Part shown: piece after piece, positions 1 through 7,854 of the stretch
Layout of the letters: every line of letters begins with the position of its first letter
Numbering within the stretch: position 1 is the stretch's first letter
From: Candidatus Poribacteria bacterium
GTDB taxonomy: Bacteria; Poribacteria; WGA-4E; JAJDTR01
DNA length: 44,148 nucleotides
Assembly (NCBI GenBank): GCA_028820655.1
Contig: JAPPIK010000049.1
Coordinates: 1 to 44,148, forward strand
Direction: 5' to 3'
Notes under the pieces: generated by a model
The model's database searches: none
Told to the model about the DNA's origin: nothing
Seen by the model: the letters and a program-made list of their open reading frames with translations, nothing else
Position numbers and translations under genes: made by a program

Positions 1-375
1 TCCGCAAACTAACAGTTTGCGGTACGAGAGTGTTGCTTGCTGAAAGAATTGTTCCGACAGGGATAATGGCGTGATAATAAGTAACACTTTTTCAGAACCA
101 GTCTTAGAGAAGGACATCTGTACCACAATCTGTTAGATTGTGATCCGCAAACTAACAGTTTGCGGTACAAAAGTGTTGCTTGCTGAATGGATTATTCCGA
201 CAGGGATAATGGGGCGCTACCAAGTAACACTTTTTCAGAACTAGTCTTCGAGAAGGACATCTGTACCACAATCTGTTAGATTGTGATCGCAAACAAACAG
301 TTTGCGGTACGAGAGAGTTACCTGCTGCTAGAATTATCCCGACAGGGATAATGGCGTGCTACCAAGGAGGAAAAG
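1..375. repeat. Tandem ~143-bp leader repeats with hairpins upstream of P1
   Basis: Two full units and a partial third of about 143 bp stand head to tail. Each holds the stem-loop CGCAAACTAACAGTTTGCG (3-20, 146-164, and 288-306 with one loop-side change) followed by a segment containing CCGACAGGGATAATGG. The second and third stem-loops are preceded by another hairpin, CACAATCT-GTT-AGATTGTG (124-142 and about 267-285). The third unit runs into the ribosome-binding site of P1, and the same leader recurs once before P2. This looks like a 5-prime leader amplified in tandem. Promoter function is not demonstrated. Confidence 0.8.
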
Positions 376-1353
376 ATGAGATTCAAAGCTGGACGATGCT
401 TGACCGTAGCGCTGATCCTCTCTCTGTTGATCCCAATGCATATAGCTGAACGCGGTTTCGCCGCAGGGAGACCCAAGATAGTCTTCAGTTCGACGAGAGA
501 CGGCAACAGCGAAATCTACGTGATGGAAATTGACGGAAGCAACCAGGTCAGACTCACGGATAATTCAGCGGATGACGTAGATCCGTCGTGGTCTCCCGAC
601 GGCAGAAGAATTGCTTTTGTCTCCAATAGAAATAACAAGGCTGATCACATTTACGCAATGGATTCCGATGGGGGTAATTTGACGAGACTGACAGACGACG
701 CGGTAAGTCTGGGTCCCACCTGGTCTCCCGACGGAAGAAAGATTTTGTACGTTCGCAACAAAGGGGGTTACCGGCTTTGGGTAATGGACTCCGACGGGCG
801 TAACAAAACACAGTTAACTCACGCGGGAACGAGCGTTTATCCGGCGTGGTCGCCCAACGGCGAACGAATTGCCTTCGCAGCCTTTAAGGCGGGATGGCCC
901 GAAATAATTGTCATGGATTCGGACGGAAAGAATGAGCAAAAACTTACCCAACACATGACCGTTTCGGGACATCCATCGTGGTCTCCGGATGGTCAATGGA
1001 TCGCGTATGAGTCGCAAGACGGTGCGGGCCAATTTCAAATCTTTGTCGTAAGATCCGATGGGAGCGGTCTTCCGAAAATGCTAACACACAACCTACCGAG
1101 TAAATGGCGCCCGGCATGGTCTCCCGTCGGCGGCATGATCGCCTACATGTCGGTAAAACCCGGTCCCATTCAAAAAGAGACGATTCACTTGATGACTGTC
1201 GAGGGAAAACACCTTCAACAACTCAGCGAGGAGCACACCGGTTCGGATACCTATCCCGATTGGTATGCTCCGGTAGGATGGTCGGTGTCCCCGGCCGCGA
1301 ACTTCGTTACCACCTGGGGCGGGATTAAGGCGCCCGCACCGGCCGCGCGATGA
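376..1353 (+). CDS. P1: secreted six-bladed TolB-like (PD40) propeller, type A
   Basis: 325 residues. ATG 376 follows AAGGAGG by five bases. Residues 1-30 form a signal peptide (basic MRFKAGR, a hydrophobic core, then GFAA), and the first beta strand (KIVF, residue 34) starts at once, so there is no N-terminal TolB domain. Six blades begin near residues 34, 78, 120, 163, 207 and 253. The fifth turn is WSPVG rather than WSPDG. The tail reads [14 protein letters not shown], with Gly where relatives have Glu. The family usually forms a protein- or ligand-binding scaffold; no catalytic residues are visible. The closest relative in the window is P19, 26 kb away, sharing the blade 4 motif AFxAGWPEI and most of the C-terminal half. 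Confidence 0.92.
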   Translation: MRFKAGRCLTVALILSLLIPMHIAERGFAAGRPKIVFSSTRDGNSEIYVMEIDGSNQVRLTDNSADDVDPSWSPDGRRIAFVSNRNNKADHIYAMDSDGGNLTRLTDDAVSLGPTWSPDGRKILYVRNKGGYRLWVMDSDGRNKTQLTHAGTSVYPAWSPNGERIAFAAFKAGWPEIIVMDSDGKNEQKLTQHMTVSGHPSWSPDGQWIAYESQDGAGQFQIFVVRSDGSGLPKMLTHNLPSKWRPAWSPVGGMIAYMSVKPGPIQKETIHLMTVEGKHLQQLSEEHTGSDTYPDWYAPVGWSVSPAANFVTTWGGIKAPAPAAR

Positions 1354-1388
1354 TGCGGGCGGCACGATTGAGCGATTCTATTCACATT

Positions 1389-1455
1389 GCACTCCGCTGG
1401 AGTGCGGCGATTGGACGCATCGCGACTCTATTGACATCTCACTCCGCTGGAGTGA
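1389..1455. repeat. Two CACTCC-GCT-GGAGTG hairpins
   Basis: In the 315-bp gap between P1 and P2, two hairpins with the same 6-bp core and loop GCT lie 50 bp apart inside a loose direct repeat (GATTCTATTCACATTGC-like and GACTCTATTGACATCTC-like). The closing pair differs but stays complementary: G-C at 1389/1405 and T-A at 1439/1455. A similar stem with loop GTTA is at 31991-32006. Confidence 0.7.
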
Positions 1456-1554
1456 AAACCAGACGACGAAGGAACACTTTTCACGTCTCGTCATTGAGCG
1501 AAAATCGAGTTGCGAAATGTGGGCATCGTATCGTTACGCATAATGGGGTGGTCT

Positions 1555-1604
1555 GTACCACAATCTGTTAGATTGTGATCCGCAAACTAACAGTTTGCGG
1601 TACA
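1555..1604. repeat. Double hairpin element in the P2 leader
   Basis: CACAATCT-GTT-AGATTGTG is followed directly by CGCAAACT-AAC-AGTTTGCG (1581-1599) and the flank GTAC. The second stem ends 69 nt before the P2 start codon, the same distance as in P1. Confidence 0.8.
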
Positions 1605-1668
1605 AGAGTGTTGCTTGTTGAATGGATTATCCCGACAGGAATAATGGCGCGCTACCAAGGAGGAAAAG

Positions 1669-2640
1669 ATGAAATTCAAAGTTAGACGATGCTTGACTTC
1701 CGTGCTTGTCCTCTTTCAGTTGATCCGGATGCTCGTTGCACAAAACGGGCACGCCGCGCTCAGTGGCAAGATTGCCTTCAGTTCCACAAGAGACGGAAAC
1801 CATGAAATCTACGTGATGGATAGTGACGGCGGCAATCAGAGGAGAGTCACTCACCATCCGGATTTTGACCTGGATCCGTCTTGGTCTCCCGATGGAAAAA
1901 AGATAGCGTTTGTTTCCCACAGAGTTGGCGGAACACCACACATTTTCATCATGGATTCCGATGGGGTGAATCCGATAAAACTAACAAAGGGAGGATTGGA
2001 TCCGGCGTGGTCGCCTGACGGAGTCAAGATTGCGATGACTTACGGCACGGGGAACGATATCGATATTTACGTAATGGACACCGACGGGGGTAACCTGACG
2101 CAGTTGACGAATTTAGGATGGAACTATCATCCAACGTGGTCGCCGGACGGGAAACGAATTGCCTACGTAACCTCCAGGAGGCATGGGGGACCCGAAATCT
2201 ACGCAATGGATCGAGACGGCACCAACGAGGTGCGGCTAACCGGAGATCTGCTGGTTAAGTACCGCCCTTCGTGGTCGCCCGATGGTCAACGGATTGTGTA
2301 TCATGCGAATCGCGATAAAGCGGTTTCTCAAATTTATGTGGTAGAAGCGGACGGCAGCGGCCGCATAAAAAGACTCACACGCAATGTACCGGCCAAATGG
2401 AGCCCTATCTGGTCGCCGGACGGCGGCACAATCGCATACGCGTCGTCGATTCCCTTCAATCAGTCCACGATTCACTTGATGACTGCCGATGGAGTTTACC
2501 TTAAGCAACTGAGTGTATTCGAGGAAGGGGTGGAGGGCGATCCCGACTGGGTCGATCCGCTAGGACGGCCGGTGTCCGCAGCCGCGAACTTCGTCACCAC
2601 GTGGGGCGAGATCAAGAAGCCGGCACCGGTTCTCAGATGA
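1669..2640 (+). CDS. P2: secreted six-bladed TolB-like propeller, type A
   Basis: 323 residues; ATG 1669 lies behind AAGGAGGAAAAG. The signal peptide (MKFKVRR, then a hydrophobic stretch to NGHAA) is followed by six blades with five intact WSPDG turns and a terminal PDWVDP. Blade 3 is unusual: the usual YVRNKGG strand is replaced by a strand reading AMTYGTGNDIDIYVMD. The tail is [17 protein letters not shown], with SAAAN instead of SPAAN. Its leader is a near copy of the one before P1. P3 follows after 51 nt, so P2 and P3 are probably co-transcribed. Confidence 0.92.
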   Translation: MKFKVRRCLTSVLVLFQLIRMLVAQNGHAALSGKIAFSSTRDGNHEIYVMDSDGGNQRRVTHHPDFDLDPSWSPDGKKIAFVSHRVGGTPHIFIMDSDGVNPIKLTKGGLDPAWSPDGVKIAMTYGTGNDIDIYVMDTDGGNLTQLTNLGWNYHPTWSPDGKRIAYVTSRRHGGPEIYAMDRDGTNEVRLTGDLLVKYRPSWSPDGQRIVYHANRDKAVSQIYVVEADGSGRIKRLTRNVPAKWSPIWSPDGGTIAYASSIPFNQSTIHLMTADGVYLKQLSVFEEGVEGDPDWVDPLGRPVSAAANFVTTWGEIKKPAPVLR

Positions 2641-2691
2641 CGCGCGCGGTGCGCTTGAAGCTCCGGTTTAATGTCAAGCATGGAGGCAGAA

Positions 2692-3675
2692 ATGTCATTC
2701 AAAGCTGGACGATTGGCGGCAACAGCGCTTGTCATCTCCCTGTTAATCCCTATGCACATCCCCAAAAGCGGTTACGCCATCGGCAGACCCAAGATCGCTT
2801 TCAGCTCCACGAGAGACGGTGACAGCGAAATCTACGTGATGGATATCGACGGGAGCAACCCGTTAAGACTAACCGTCGACCCTGCACGAGACTACGATCC
2901 GTCGTGGTCCCCCGACGGAGAAAAGATTGCGTTTGTGTCCGACAGAGTCAATAAAATGGAACAGATCTACGTCATGGATTCCGACGGGGGTAATCTGAAA
3001 AGACTGACGAATGGCGCCGCACATCAGCAACCGGCATGGTCTCCCGACGGAGAAAGGATCGCCTACGTTCGCAACAAAGGCGGCCGTCAGATTGGGGTAA
3101 TGGACGCCGACGGGAGGAACCAGATACAGTTAACCGAAATAGGAAAGAACAGGGAGCCGACCTGGTCGCCCGACGGGGCACGAATCGCCTTCGTATCCCG
3201 CAGGAACGGCGGGCAGGGAATATACGTCATGGATTTGAACGGGAGCAATCAGAAAAGACTCACCCCAAATCAAGCGTTCACGGCTAATCCGGCGTGGTCT
3301 CCCGACGGCAAGTGGATCGCGTATGAAGCCGTCGACAAAGAACACAGATTTCAGATCTACGTCGCAAGAGCCGTGGGAAACCCTCATATAGAGAGACTAA
3401 CGCGCGAGCCGCCCCACAAATTGCAGCCGACGTGGTCCCCGGACGGGAACACGATCGCATACACGTCATGGATTAGTCGTTTTCGCGTCAATCGTAAGAC
3501 GATTGACTTGATGAGCGCCGAGGGAGAGCATCTTAAACAACTCAGTGAGGAGCACGATGGCGATGACACTTATGCCGATTGGTATGCTCCGATAGGATGG
3601 TCGGTGGCTCCGGCGGCGAACTTTATCACCGTGTGGGGCGAGATTAAAAAGCGGACACCGGCTTTAAAGCGATAA
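2692..3675 (+). CDS. P3: secreted six-bladed TolB-like propeller, type A
   Basis: 327 residues. I chose ATG 2692 (MSFKAGR) over the in-frame ATG 2671 because MSFKAGR matches the other family starts and GGAG lies just upstream. The signal peptide ends near SGYAIG. Blades 1-3 ([31 protein letters not shown]) are very close to P4 and P20, which marks these three as a recent subgroup. Blade 5 carries [13 protein letters not shown], where the usual D-x-D-G loop is lost. The tail reads [16 protein letters not shown]. It is the second gene of the P2-P3 pair. A 346-bp gap with an inverted-repeat element follows. Confidence 0.92.
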   Translation: MSFKAGRLAATALVISLLIPMHIPKSGYAIGRPKIAFSSTRDGDSEIYVMDIDGSNPLRLTVDPARDYDPSWSPDGEKIAFVSDRVNKMEQIYVMDSDGGNLKRLTNGAAHQQPAWSPDGERIAYVRNKGGRQIGVMDADGRNQIQLTEIGKNREPTWSPDGARIAFVSRRNGGQGIYVMDLNGSNQKRLTPNQAFTANPAWSPDGKWIAYEAVDKEHRFQIYVARAVGNPHIERLTREPPHKLQPTWSPDGNTIAYTSWISRFRVNRKTIDLMSAEGEHLKQLSEEHDGDDTYADWYAPIGWSVAPAANFITVWGEIKKRTPALKR

Positions 3676-3826
3676 CGGCAGACCTTAGTCCTGCACGAAT
3701 TTGGGCGGCGTGAAGGCAATCCCTGTACTGTTTAGTGCACGTAAAGGCTGAAATCGGTCACTGTTGGCGGTATGACTGCGTGATCGCCGATGGCACAAGA
3801 CTTGCCCTAAGGATTAAGCGGTAAGC

Positions 3827-3961
3827 GCCTGTTTGAAAAATACTATTTGTGTGCTGCGCAGTGCGCTCTCGACAGAAATGTGCGAGAAAGAAACCGAGTT
3901 TTGAAGAAAACACTCGGTTTCGGCACGAATGAATCTATTCGGAATGACTATTCAAACAGGC
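3827..3961. repeat. 135-bp element with 11-bp terminal inverted repeats
   Basis: GCCTGTTTGAA (3827-3837) and its exact complement TTCAAACAGGC (3951-3961) bound a 135-bp insert between P3 and P4. Inside is a terminator-like stem, AAACCGAGT and ACTCGGTTT (3891-3920). No coding sequence is present and no target-site duplication is evident. It resembles a MITE. The rest of the 3676-4021 gap shows nothing recognisable. Confidence 0.55.
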
Positions 3962-4021
3962 TCTTGAATGGTGCGCGAGGCGCGCTAGAAACACCACTTA
4001 ATTGAGAGGGAGGAGATAACG

Positions 4022-4999
4022 ATGTTATTCAAAGTTAGGCTTTCGCTCGGAGCAGCGCTTATTGTGTCCGTGTTCATCCAGATGAACATGGCAGAGAGCG
4101 GTTATGCCGCAGGGAGACCCAAGATTGCTTTCAGCTCCACGAGAGACGGAGACAGCGAAATCTACGTGATGGATATCGACGGAGGCAATCACGCCAGACT
4201 GACGATTAACCCGGCGCGAGACTATGATCCGTCGTGGTCTCCCGACGGCGGCAGGATTGCGTTCGTCTCCAACAGAAACAGAGGCATCGAACAGATCTTC
4301 GTGATGGATGCCGATGGGGATAATGTCACGGAACTGACAGCGGAATGGACACATCAGCAACCGGCGTGGTCTCCCGAAGGAGAAAAGATTGCCTACGTTC
4401 GCAACAAAGGCGGCCGGCAGGTTTGGGTCATGGACGCCGACGGAGGTAACCAGAGACGTTTGACTCAAGATGGAAAGAACGAGCTGCCAACCTGGTCTCC
4501 CGACGGTCAACGAATTGCGTTCGTATCCACTAGGGACCGGCGAAGTCTGATCTACGTCATGGACGAGAATGGAGAGAATCAGGAAAGCCCTACAAAAGAC
4601 ATGGTACCGGTGGACGCTCCCTCGTGGTCGCCCGACGGTCAATGGATTGCGTATGCAGCGAACGACGAAAGACGCATTATTCAAATCTATGCCGTTAAAG
4701 TGGTTGGCGTCCCGCATATAGAAAAACTAACACGCGACGGTCACCGCAAATTGCAGCCGACGTGGTCACCGGACGGGAACACGATAGCATACACGTCGTG
4801 GGAGTTTAATCTCAAACGTGACCAAAAGACGATTCACTTGATGACTTCCGAGGGAAAGCACCTGAAACAGCTCAGTGAGGACCACCAAGGCAATGATGCC
4901 GATCCCGATTGGTTTGACCCGAGTGCATGGTCGGTGTCTCCAGCCGCAAACGTCGTCACCACTTGGGGCGAGATTAAAGAGCCATCGTCGGATCGCTGA
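4022..4999 (+). CDS. P4: secreted six-bladed TolB-like propeller, type A
   Basis: 325 residues; ATG 4022 follows GGAGGAGATAACG. The signal peptide is MLFKVRLSLGAALIVSVFIQ..., with mature protein from about AAGRPK. The third turn reads WSPEG. In blade 4 the usual R-L-T after the D-x-D-G loop is replaced by ESPTKDM, so that strand is degraded. Blade 5 has the VVGVPHIEKLT form shared with P3. The tail is [19 protein letters not shown] sister copy begins 53 nt downstream but was broken by a toxin-antitoxin insertion (5053 onward). The two are nearly identical where they can be compared at both ends, so the duplication is recent. Confidence 0.92.
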   Translation: MLFKVRLSLGAALIVSVFIQMNMAESGYAAGRPKIAFSSTRDGDSEIYVMDIDGGNHARLTINPARDYDPSWSPDGGRIAFVSNRNRGIEQIFVMDADGDNVTELTAEWTHQQPAWSPEGEKIAYVRNKGGRQVWVMDADGGNQRRLTQDGKNELPTWSPDGQRIAFVSTRDRRSLIYVMDENGENQESPTKDMVPVDAPSWSPDGQWIAYAANDERRIIQIYAVKVVGVPHIEKLTRDGHRKLQPTWSPDGNTIAYTSWEFNLKRDQKTIHLMTSEGKHLKQLSEDHQGNDADPDWFDPSAWSVSPAANVVTTWGEIKEPSSDR

Positions 5000-5052
5000 C
5001 GAGGTGTGCGACGCGCCTTAGAAACGCCGCTAGTCCGGGAGCATGGAAAAAA

Positions 5053-5364
5053 ATGGAATTCACAGGCGGACGCTTGCTCAGAGCAGCGCTTATTGTATCC
5101 GTGTTCATGCAAATGCACATGACAGCGAGCGTTTATGCCGCAGGTAGACCCAAGATGGCTTTCAGTTCCACGAGAGATGGTGACAGCGAAATCTACGTGA
5201 TGGACAGCAAGGGAGGCAATCCGTTAAGACTAATGCATGATCCGGCATGGAACCATGAACCGGCGTGGCCGCCGGGCGGACGGAAGATAGCGTTTGGGTC
5301 TTCTATAGACCTAAAACCGTCCCGCTCCGCAACCAACTTCAAGCCAACATGTACTGAATTCTAA
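5053..5364 (+). pseudogene. Propeller N-terminal fragment broken by the hicBA insertion
   Basis: The open frame gives 103 residues. The signal peptide and first blade ([20 protein letters not shown]) match P4 closely, including the RAALIVSVF core. Homology stops after KIAFGS at about position 5300, and the last ~20 residues are unrelated. The turn just before the break is WPPGG instead of WSPDG. The matching C-terminal piece lies at 6343-6517 on the other side of the hicBA module. About 180 codons of the middle of the gene are missing, so this is not a clean insertion. A non-functional remnant is the likely reading. Confidence 0.85.
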
Positions 5365-5477
5365 GCGGGGACTATAGGTTGAGATTGCTAGATACGGACC
5401 ATGTAAAGGTTGATTAATTATCCTTTGCTATTTCCGATATGAAAAGTTGTCATTAACTAAACTAAACAATCTTCATC

Positions 5478-5503
5478 CACGTCTACTTGTACAAGTAGAC
5501 GTG
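5478..5503. promoter_or_regulatory. Perfect 26-bp palindrome upstream of hicBA
   Basis: Half-site CACGTCTACTTGT is followed immediately by its exact complement, with no spacer. It lies 72 bp upstream of the probable hicBA -35 hexamer in the AT-rich inserted DNA. It could be an operator or a junction of the inserted element; its function is unknown. The rest of 5365-5658 shows only an imperfect inverted repeat around 5306-5391 and the promoter below. Confidence 0.5.
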
Positions 5504-5551
5504 AACGTCCATAATTTCAGAAAAATTGGAACAAGAGGGGCAACTTTTTTG

Positions 5552-5580
5552 TTGTTTACTCTTGTGGATTTACGTATAAT
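5552..5580 (+). promoter_or_regulatory. Probable sigma-70-type promoter of hicBA
   Basis: TTGTTT (5552-5557), a 17-bp spacer and a perfect TATAAT (5575-5580) lie 78 bp before the hicB start codon in AT-rich DNA unlike the flanking propeller genes. Confidence 0.6.
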
Positions 5581-5658
5581 TGAATAGCAGTTGATGGAAG
5601 TGGCATCACCACAATCCAAAGTTAATAAAAGAAAAATTGAAAATGGGATGTTTTAATC

Positions 5659-6000
5659 ATGGGAATAACTTTTGCCATAACCTTAATTGTGGAAGAACAG
5701 ATTAATGGCTATTACATTGCCACTTGTGAAGAACTTCCAGAATTTCTTACTGGCGGTGAAACCTTCGAGGAAGTAAGGGAAAACGTGCTAGATGCGTTTA
5801 TTTCCACTTTGGAAATATATCAGCATTCAAACCGAAAATTGCCAGAAGGCATTATTGTAAAAGGTATTGAATTGTCCAAACCAAGATTTGCAACAATAAC
5901 GCCCAAGCGCACAGTTGAGAATGATTTGGATGATTTTTGGTTCAGAGCCAATCTGCCCAGTCCACCTAATATTGCTGTACCAATTCCTGTGTATGCATGA
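5659..6000 (+). CDS. hicB: HicB-family antitoxin
   Basis: 113 residues. The N-terminal half has the HicB partial RNase-H-like pattern: ITLIVEEQINGYYIATCEELPEF, then a helix with TFEEVRENVLDAFISTLE (about residues 35-55). In the family this protein binds and neutralises the HicA toxin and often represses its own operon. No clear helix-turn-helix or ribbon-helix-helix is visible in the C-terminal 50 residues, which end in a proline-rich PSPPNIAVPIPVYA. The stop codon overlaps the hicA start (ATGA at 5997-6000). The order here is antitoxin first. The ribosome-binding site is weak. Base composition is more AT-rich than the surrounding array, consistent with acquired DNA. Confidence 0.85.
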   Translation: MGITFAITLIVEEQINGYYIATCEELPEFLTGGETFEEVRENVLDAFISTLEIYQHSNRKLPEGIIVKGIELSKPRFATITPKRTVENDLDDFWFRANLPSPPNIAVPIPVYA

Positions 6001-6212
6001 AATATCGAGAAGTAGTCAAGAGAATGAAAAGGAAGGGATATTCCTGCCATGAGATAAAACGTGGCAACAGGGGTTCTCATAGAAGTTGGTATAACCCTGA
6101 CACAGGGAAGTATTCTATGCTTCCGTATCACGGCAATAAGGACATAGACAAAGGGCTTCTTTGTAGTTTCATTAAAGCCTTAGGGATAGACTGGTCAGAA
6201 TTTAACAGTTGA
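5997..6212 (+). CDS. hicA: HicA-family mRNA interferase toxin
   Basis: 71 residues, a usual HicA length. It matches the small double-stranded-RNA-binding-like HicA/YcfA fold: MKYREVVKRMKRKGYS at the start, the catalytic His in GSHRSWYNP (His28), then the strand and turn YSMLPYHGNKDIDKGLL, and a closing helix FIKALGI. HicA toxins cut mRNA when free of HicB. The ATGA overlap with hicB implies translational coupling. A strong intrinsic terminator follows 20 bp downstream, making this a self-contained module. Confidence 0.9.
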   Translation: MKYREVVKRMKRKGYSCHEIKRGNRGSHRSWYNPDTGKYSMLPYHGNKDIDKGLLCSFIKALGIDWSEFNS

Positions 6213-6232
6213 ATCATCTGTTTCGTTTCATT

Positions 6233-6266
6233 AAAGCCAAGGGTGAAATATCTCTTGGCTTTTTTT
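6233..6266 (+). terminator. Intrinsic terminator of hicBA
   Basis: AAAGCCAAG (6233-6241) pairs with CTTGGCTTT (6254-6262), with a run of T residues extending to about 6266. Confidence 0.8.
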
Positions 6267-6342
6267 ATTCATCCACTTATGCGTCTAGTCGATGTTGACT
6301 AGAAGTGGGGAAGAAGCGCCTAAATCGTAACACGAGGCAGCA

Positions 6343-6517
6343 GATTCACTTGATGACTTTCGAGGGAAAGCACCTGAAACAGCTCAGTGAGGACCACCAA
6401 GGCAATGATGCCGATCCGGATTGGTTTGACCCTAGTGCATGGTCGGTGTCTCCAGCCGCAAACATAGTCACCACTTGGGGCGAGATCAGAGAGCCTTCAT
6501 CGACTAAAGCGCCTTGA
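6343..6517 (+). pseudogene. Propeller C-terminal fragment, partner of 5053-5364
   Basis: Homology to P4 resumes at about 6343 with [18 protein letters not shown] and runs through [25 protein letters not shown] to a stop. The DNA is nearly identical to the end of P4. The short open frame that contains it starts at 6305 in unrelated sequence and has no good ribosome-binding site. It is the last blade and tail of the gene interrupted by hicBA. Confidence 0.85.
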
Positions 6518-6546
6518 AATCAAGTTTTTTCTTGAAAACTTGATTT
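6517..6546. terminator. 12-bp stem terminator-like hairpin
   Basis: AAATCAAGTTTT (6517-6528) and AAAACTTGATTT (6535-6546) pair perfectly around TTCTTG, starting at the stop codon of the propeller fragment and followed by CTTTC. The A/T-rich arms would allow termination on either strand. It is one of eight related stems in the window. Between it and P5 there is a GTAGGTGCGATTTCC-type repeat at about 6580-6600. Confidence 0.65.
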
Positions 6547-6649
6547 CTTTCACGCACAATCCTATAGAATCAAGCGAGTTGTAGGTGCGATTTCCAAATC
6601 GCGATTCTCCGCCCCCGCACCCCAAAAAACAGCCACCATGGAGGTTAAG

Positions 6650-7639
6650 ATGCCATTCAACGCTAGACTACTGACGGGGACTGCGGTTGTCATGTCTCTG
6701 TTAATACAGATGCAAATCGCTGAAAATGGTTACGCCGCTCGCAGAACCAAGATCGCCTTCACCTCTACGCGCGACGGGAATGCGGAAATCTATGTCATGG
6801 ACGGCGACGGGAATAACCGCAGAAGAGTGACGGCGCATCAACACATTGATCGGTATCCGGCATGGTCCCCCGACGGGAAAAAGATCGCGTTTGTTTCCAA
6901 TCGAAACGGAGGCTACATTCAGATCTGGGTAATCGACGCCGACGGCAATAACCCCGTTAGACTGACGGACGGCGTGGAGGACACCTATCCGGACTGGTCG
7001 CCGGACGGCACGAAAATTGTGTACGACGCCCATCTTGTTCCCGACGACCATCATCTGGCGCCCGGAGGGATTGTCGTGATGGATGCGGACGGAAAAAACA
7101 AGAGGCTGCTCAAGAGGGCAGGTGGCTTACATCCGACCTGGTCGCCCGATGGAAAACGAATAGCATTTATCTCCGGAGTCGATGTGATCAATCATGTCTT
7201 CGTCATGGATGCGGACGGCGGAAATAGGACACAGTTAACGCACGACTTCGTTCGAAAACGTTTGCCGGCATGGTCACACGACGGAAAGCGCATCGCGTAT
7301 GTGGGCGATCACGTGATTTGGGTGGTGGACAGCGACGGGGAGAATCAGAGGCAACTCACGAACATAGTTACCGAAGAACACCCTACATGGTCACCGGACA
7401 GTGAATTCATAGCCTTTCACTCTTTTGAAAGGGATCGTGGACTTGGTGGAGCGGCTCACGTCATTGGGATTTACATGGTGGAGGTAACGAGCGGCCATGT
7501 CCGCGCTTTGCAAGTTGATCCCGAGTTCTGGAACCTCGAACCGGATTGGCTCTATCCCGGAGGACTCGCCGTTTCGCCGCAGGGCAGCCATGTAACGATG
7601 TGGGGCAGGCTAAAACACATCGCACCCAGCCTTCGATGA
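6650..7639 (+). CDS. P5: secreted six-bladed TolB-like propeller, type B
   Basis: 329 residues, the first type B member. ATG 6650 (MPFNARL) lies behind GGAGGTTAAG; an ATG 12 nt upstream overlaps this ribosome-binding site and is less likely. The signal peptide ends near NGYAA. Type B traits: blade 1 RRRVT, blade 2 IQIWVIDADG, blade 3 with a long loop (HLVPDDHHLAPGG), blade 5 turn WSHDG with VIWVVDSDGEN, and blade 6 turn WSPDS with an inserted loop (ERDRGLGGAAHVIG). The tail is PDWLYPGGLAVSPQGSHVTMWGRLK. Blades 4-6 are nearly the same as in P21 and P24, more than 20 kb away. Confidence 0.92.
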   Translation: MPFNARLLTGTAVVMSLLIQMQIAENGYAARRTKIAFTSTRDGNAEIYVMDGDGNNRRRVTAHQHIDRYPAWSPDGKKIAFVSNRNGGYIQIWVIDADGNNPVRLTDGVEDTYPDWSPDGTKIVYDAHLVPDDHHLAPGGIVVMDADGKNKRLLKRAGGLHPTWSPDGKRIAFISGVDVINHVFVMDADGGNRTQLTHDFVRKRLPAWSHDGKRIAYVGDHVIWVVDSDGENQRQLTNIVTEEHPTWSPDSEFIAFHSFERDRGLGGAAHVIGIYMVEVTSGHVRALQVDPEFWNLEPDWLYPGGLAVSPQGSHVTMWGRLKHIAPSLR

Positions 7640-7685
7640 GCGATGCGAATACCCCTCGAAACCGAGTTTTTACCCGATTCGACCG

Positions 7686-7715
7686 AAATCAAGGTTTTTC
7701 TAGAAAACTTGATTT
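7686..7715. terminator. Terminator-like hairpin after P5
   Basis: AAATCAAG (7686-7693) pairs with CTTGATTT (7708-7715), with an additional TTTT/AAAA inner stem and one bulge. It is a near copy of the stem at 6517, followed by the same CTTTC and CACAATCCTATAGAATCAAG sequence. GTAGGAGCGATCTCC-type repeats follow at 7750-7805. Confidence 0.6.
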
Positions 7716-7854
7716 CTTTCTCACACAATCCTATAGAATCAAGCCAGTTGTAGGAGCGATCTCCAAATCACGATTCCCCGCGTCGTCTGTAGGAGCCATC
7801 TCCTTGAATTCTTCCCATGAAAAACCCTGAGTCACCGGAGACCAAGGGGAAACG

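Noticed and set aside
4025-4717. Long minus-strand open frames inside propeller genes (for example 4025-4717, 9037-9807, 36214-36792 and 42093-42806)
   Set aside because: They are antisense shadows created by the biased codons of the repeated blades or repeats. They recur in the same relative place in many paralogues, lack ribosome-binding sites and carry no recognisable domain.
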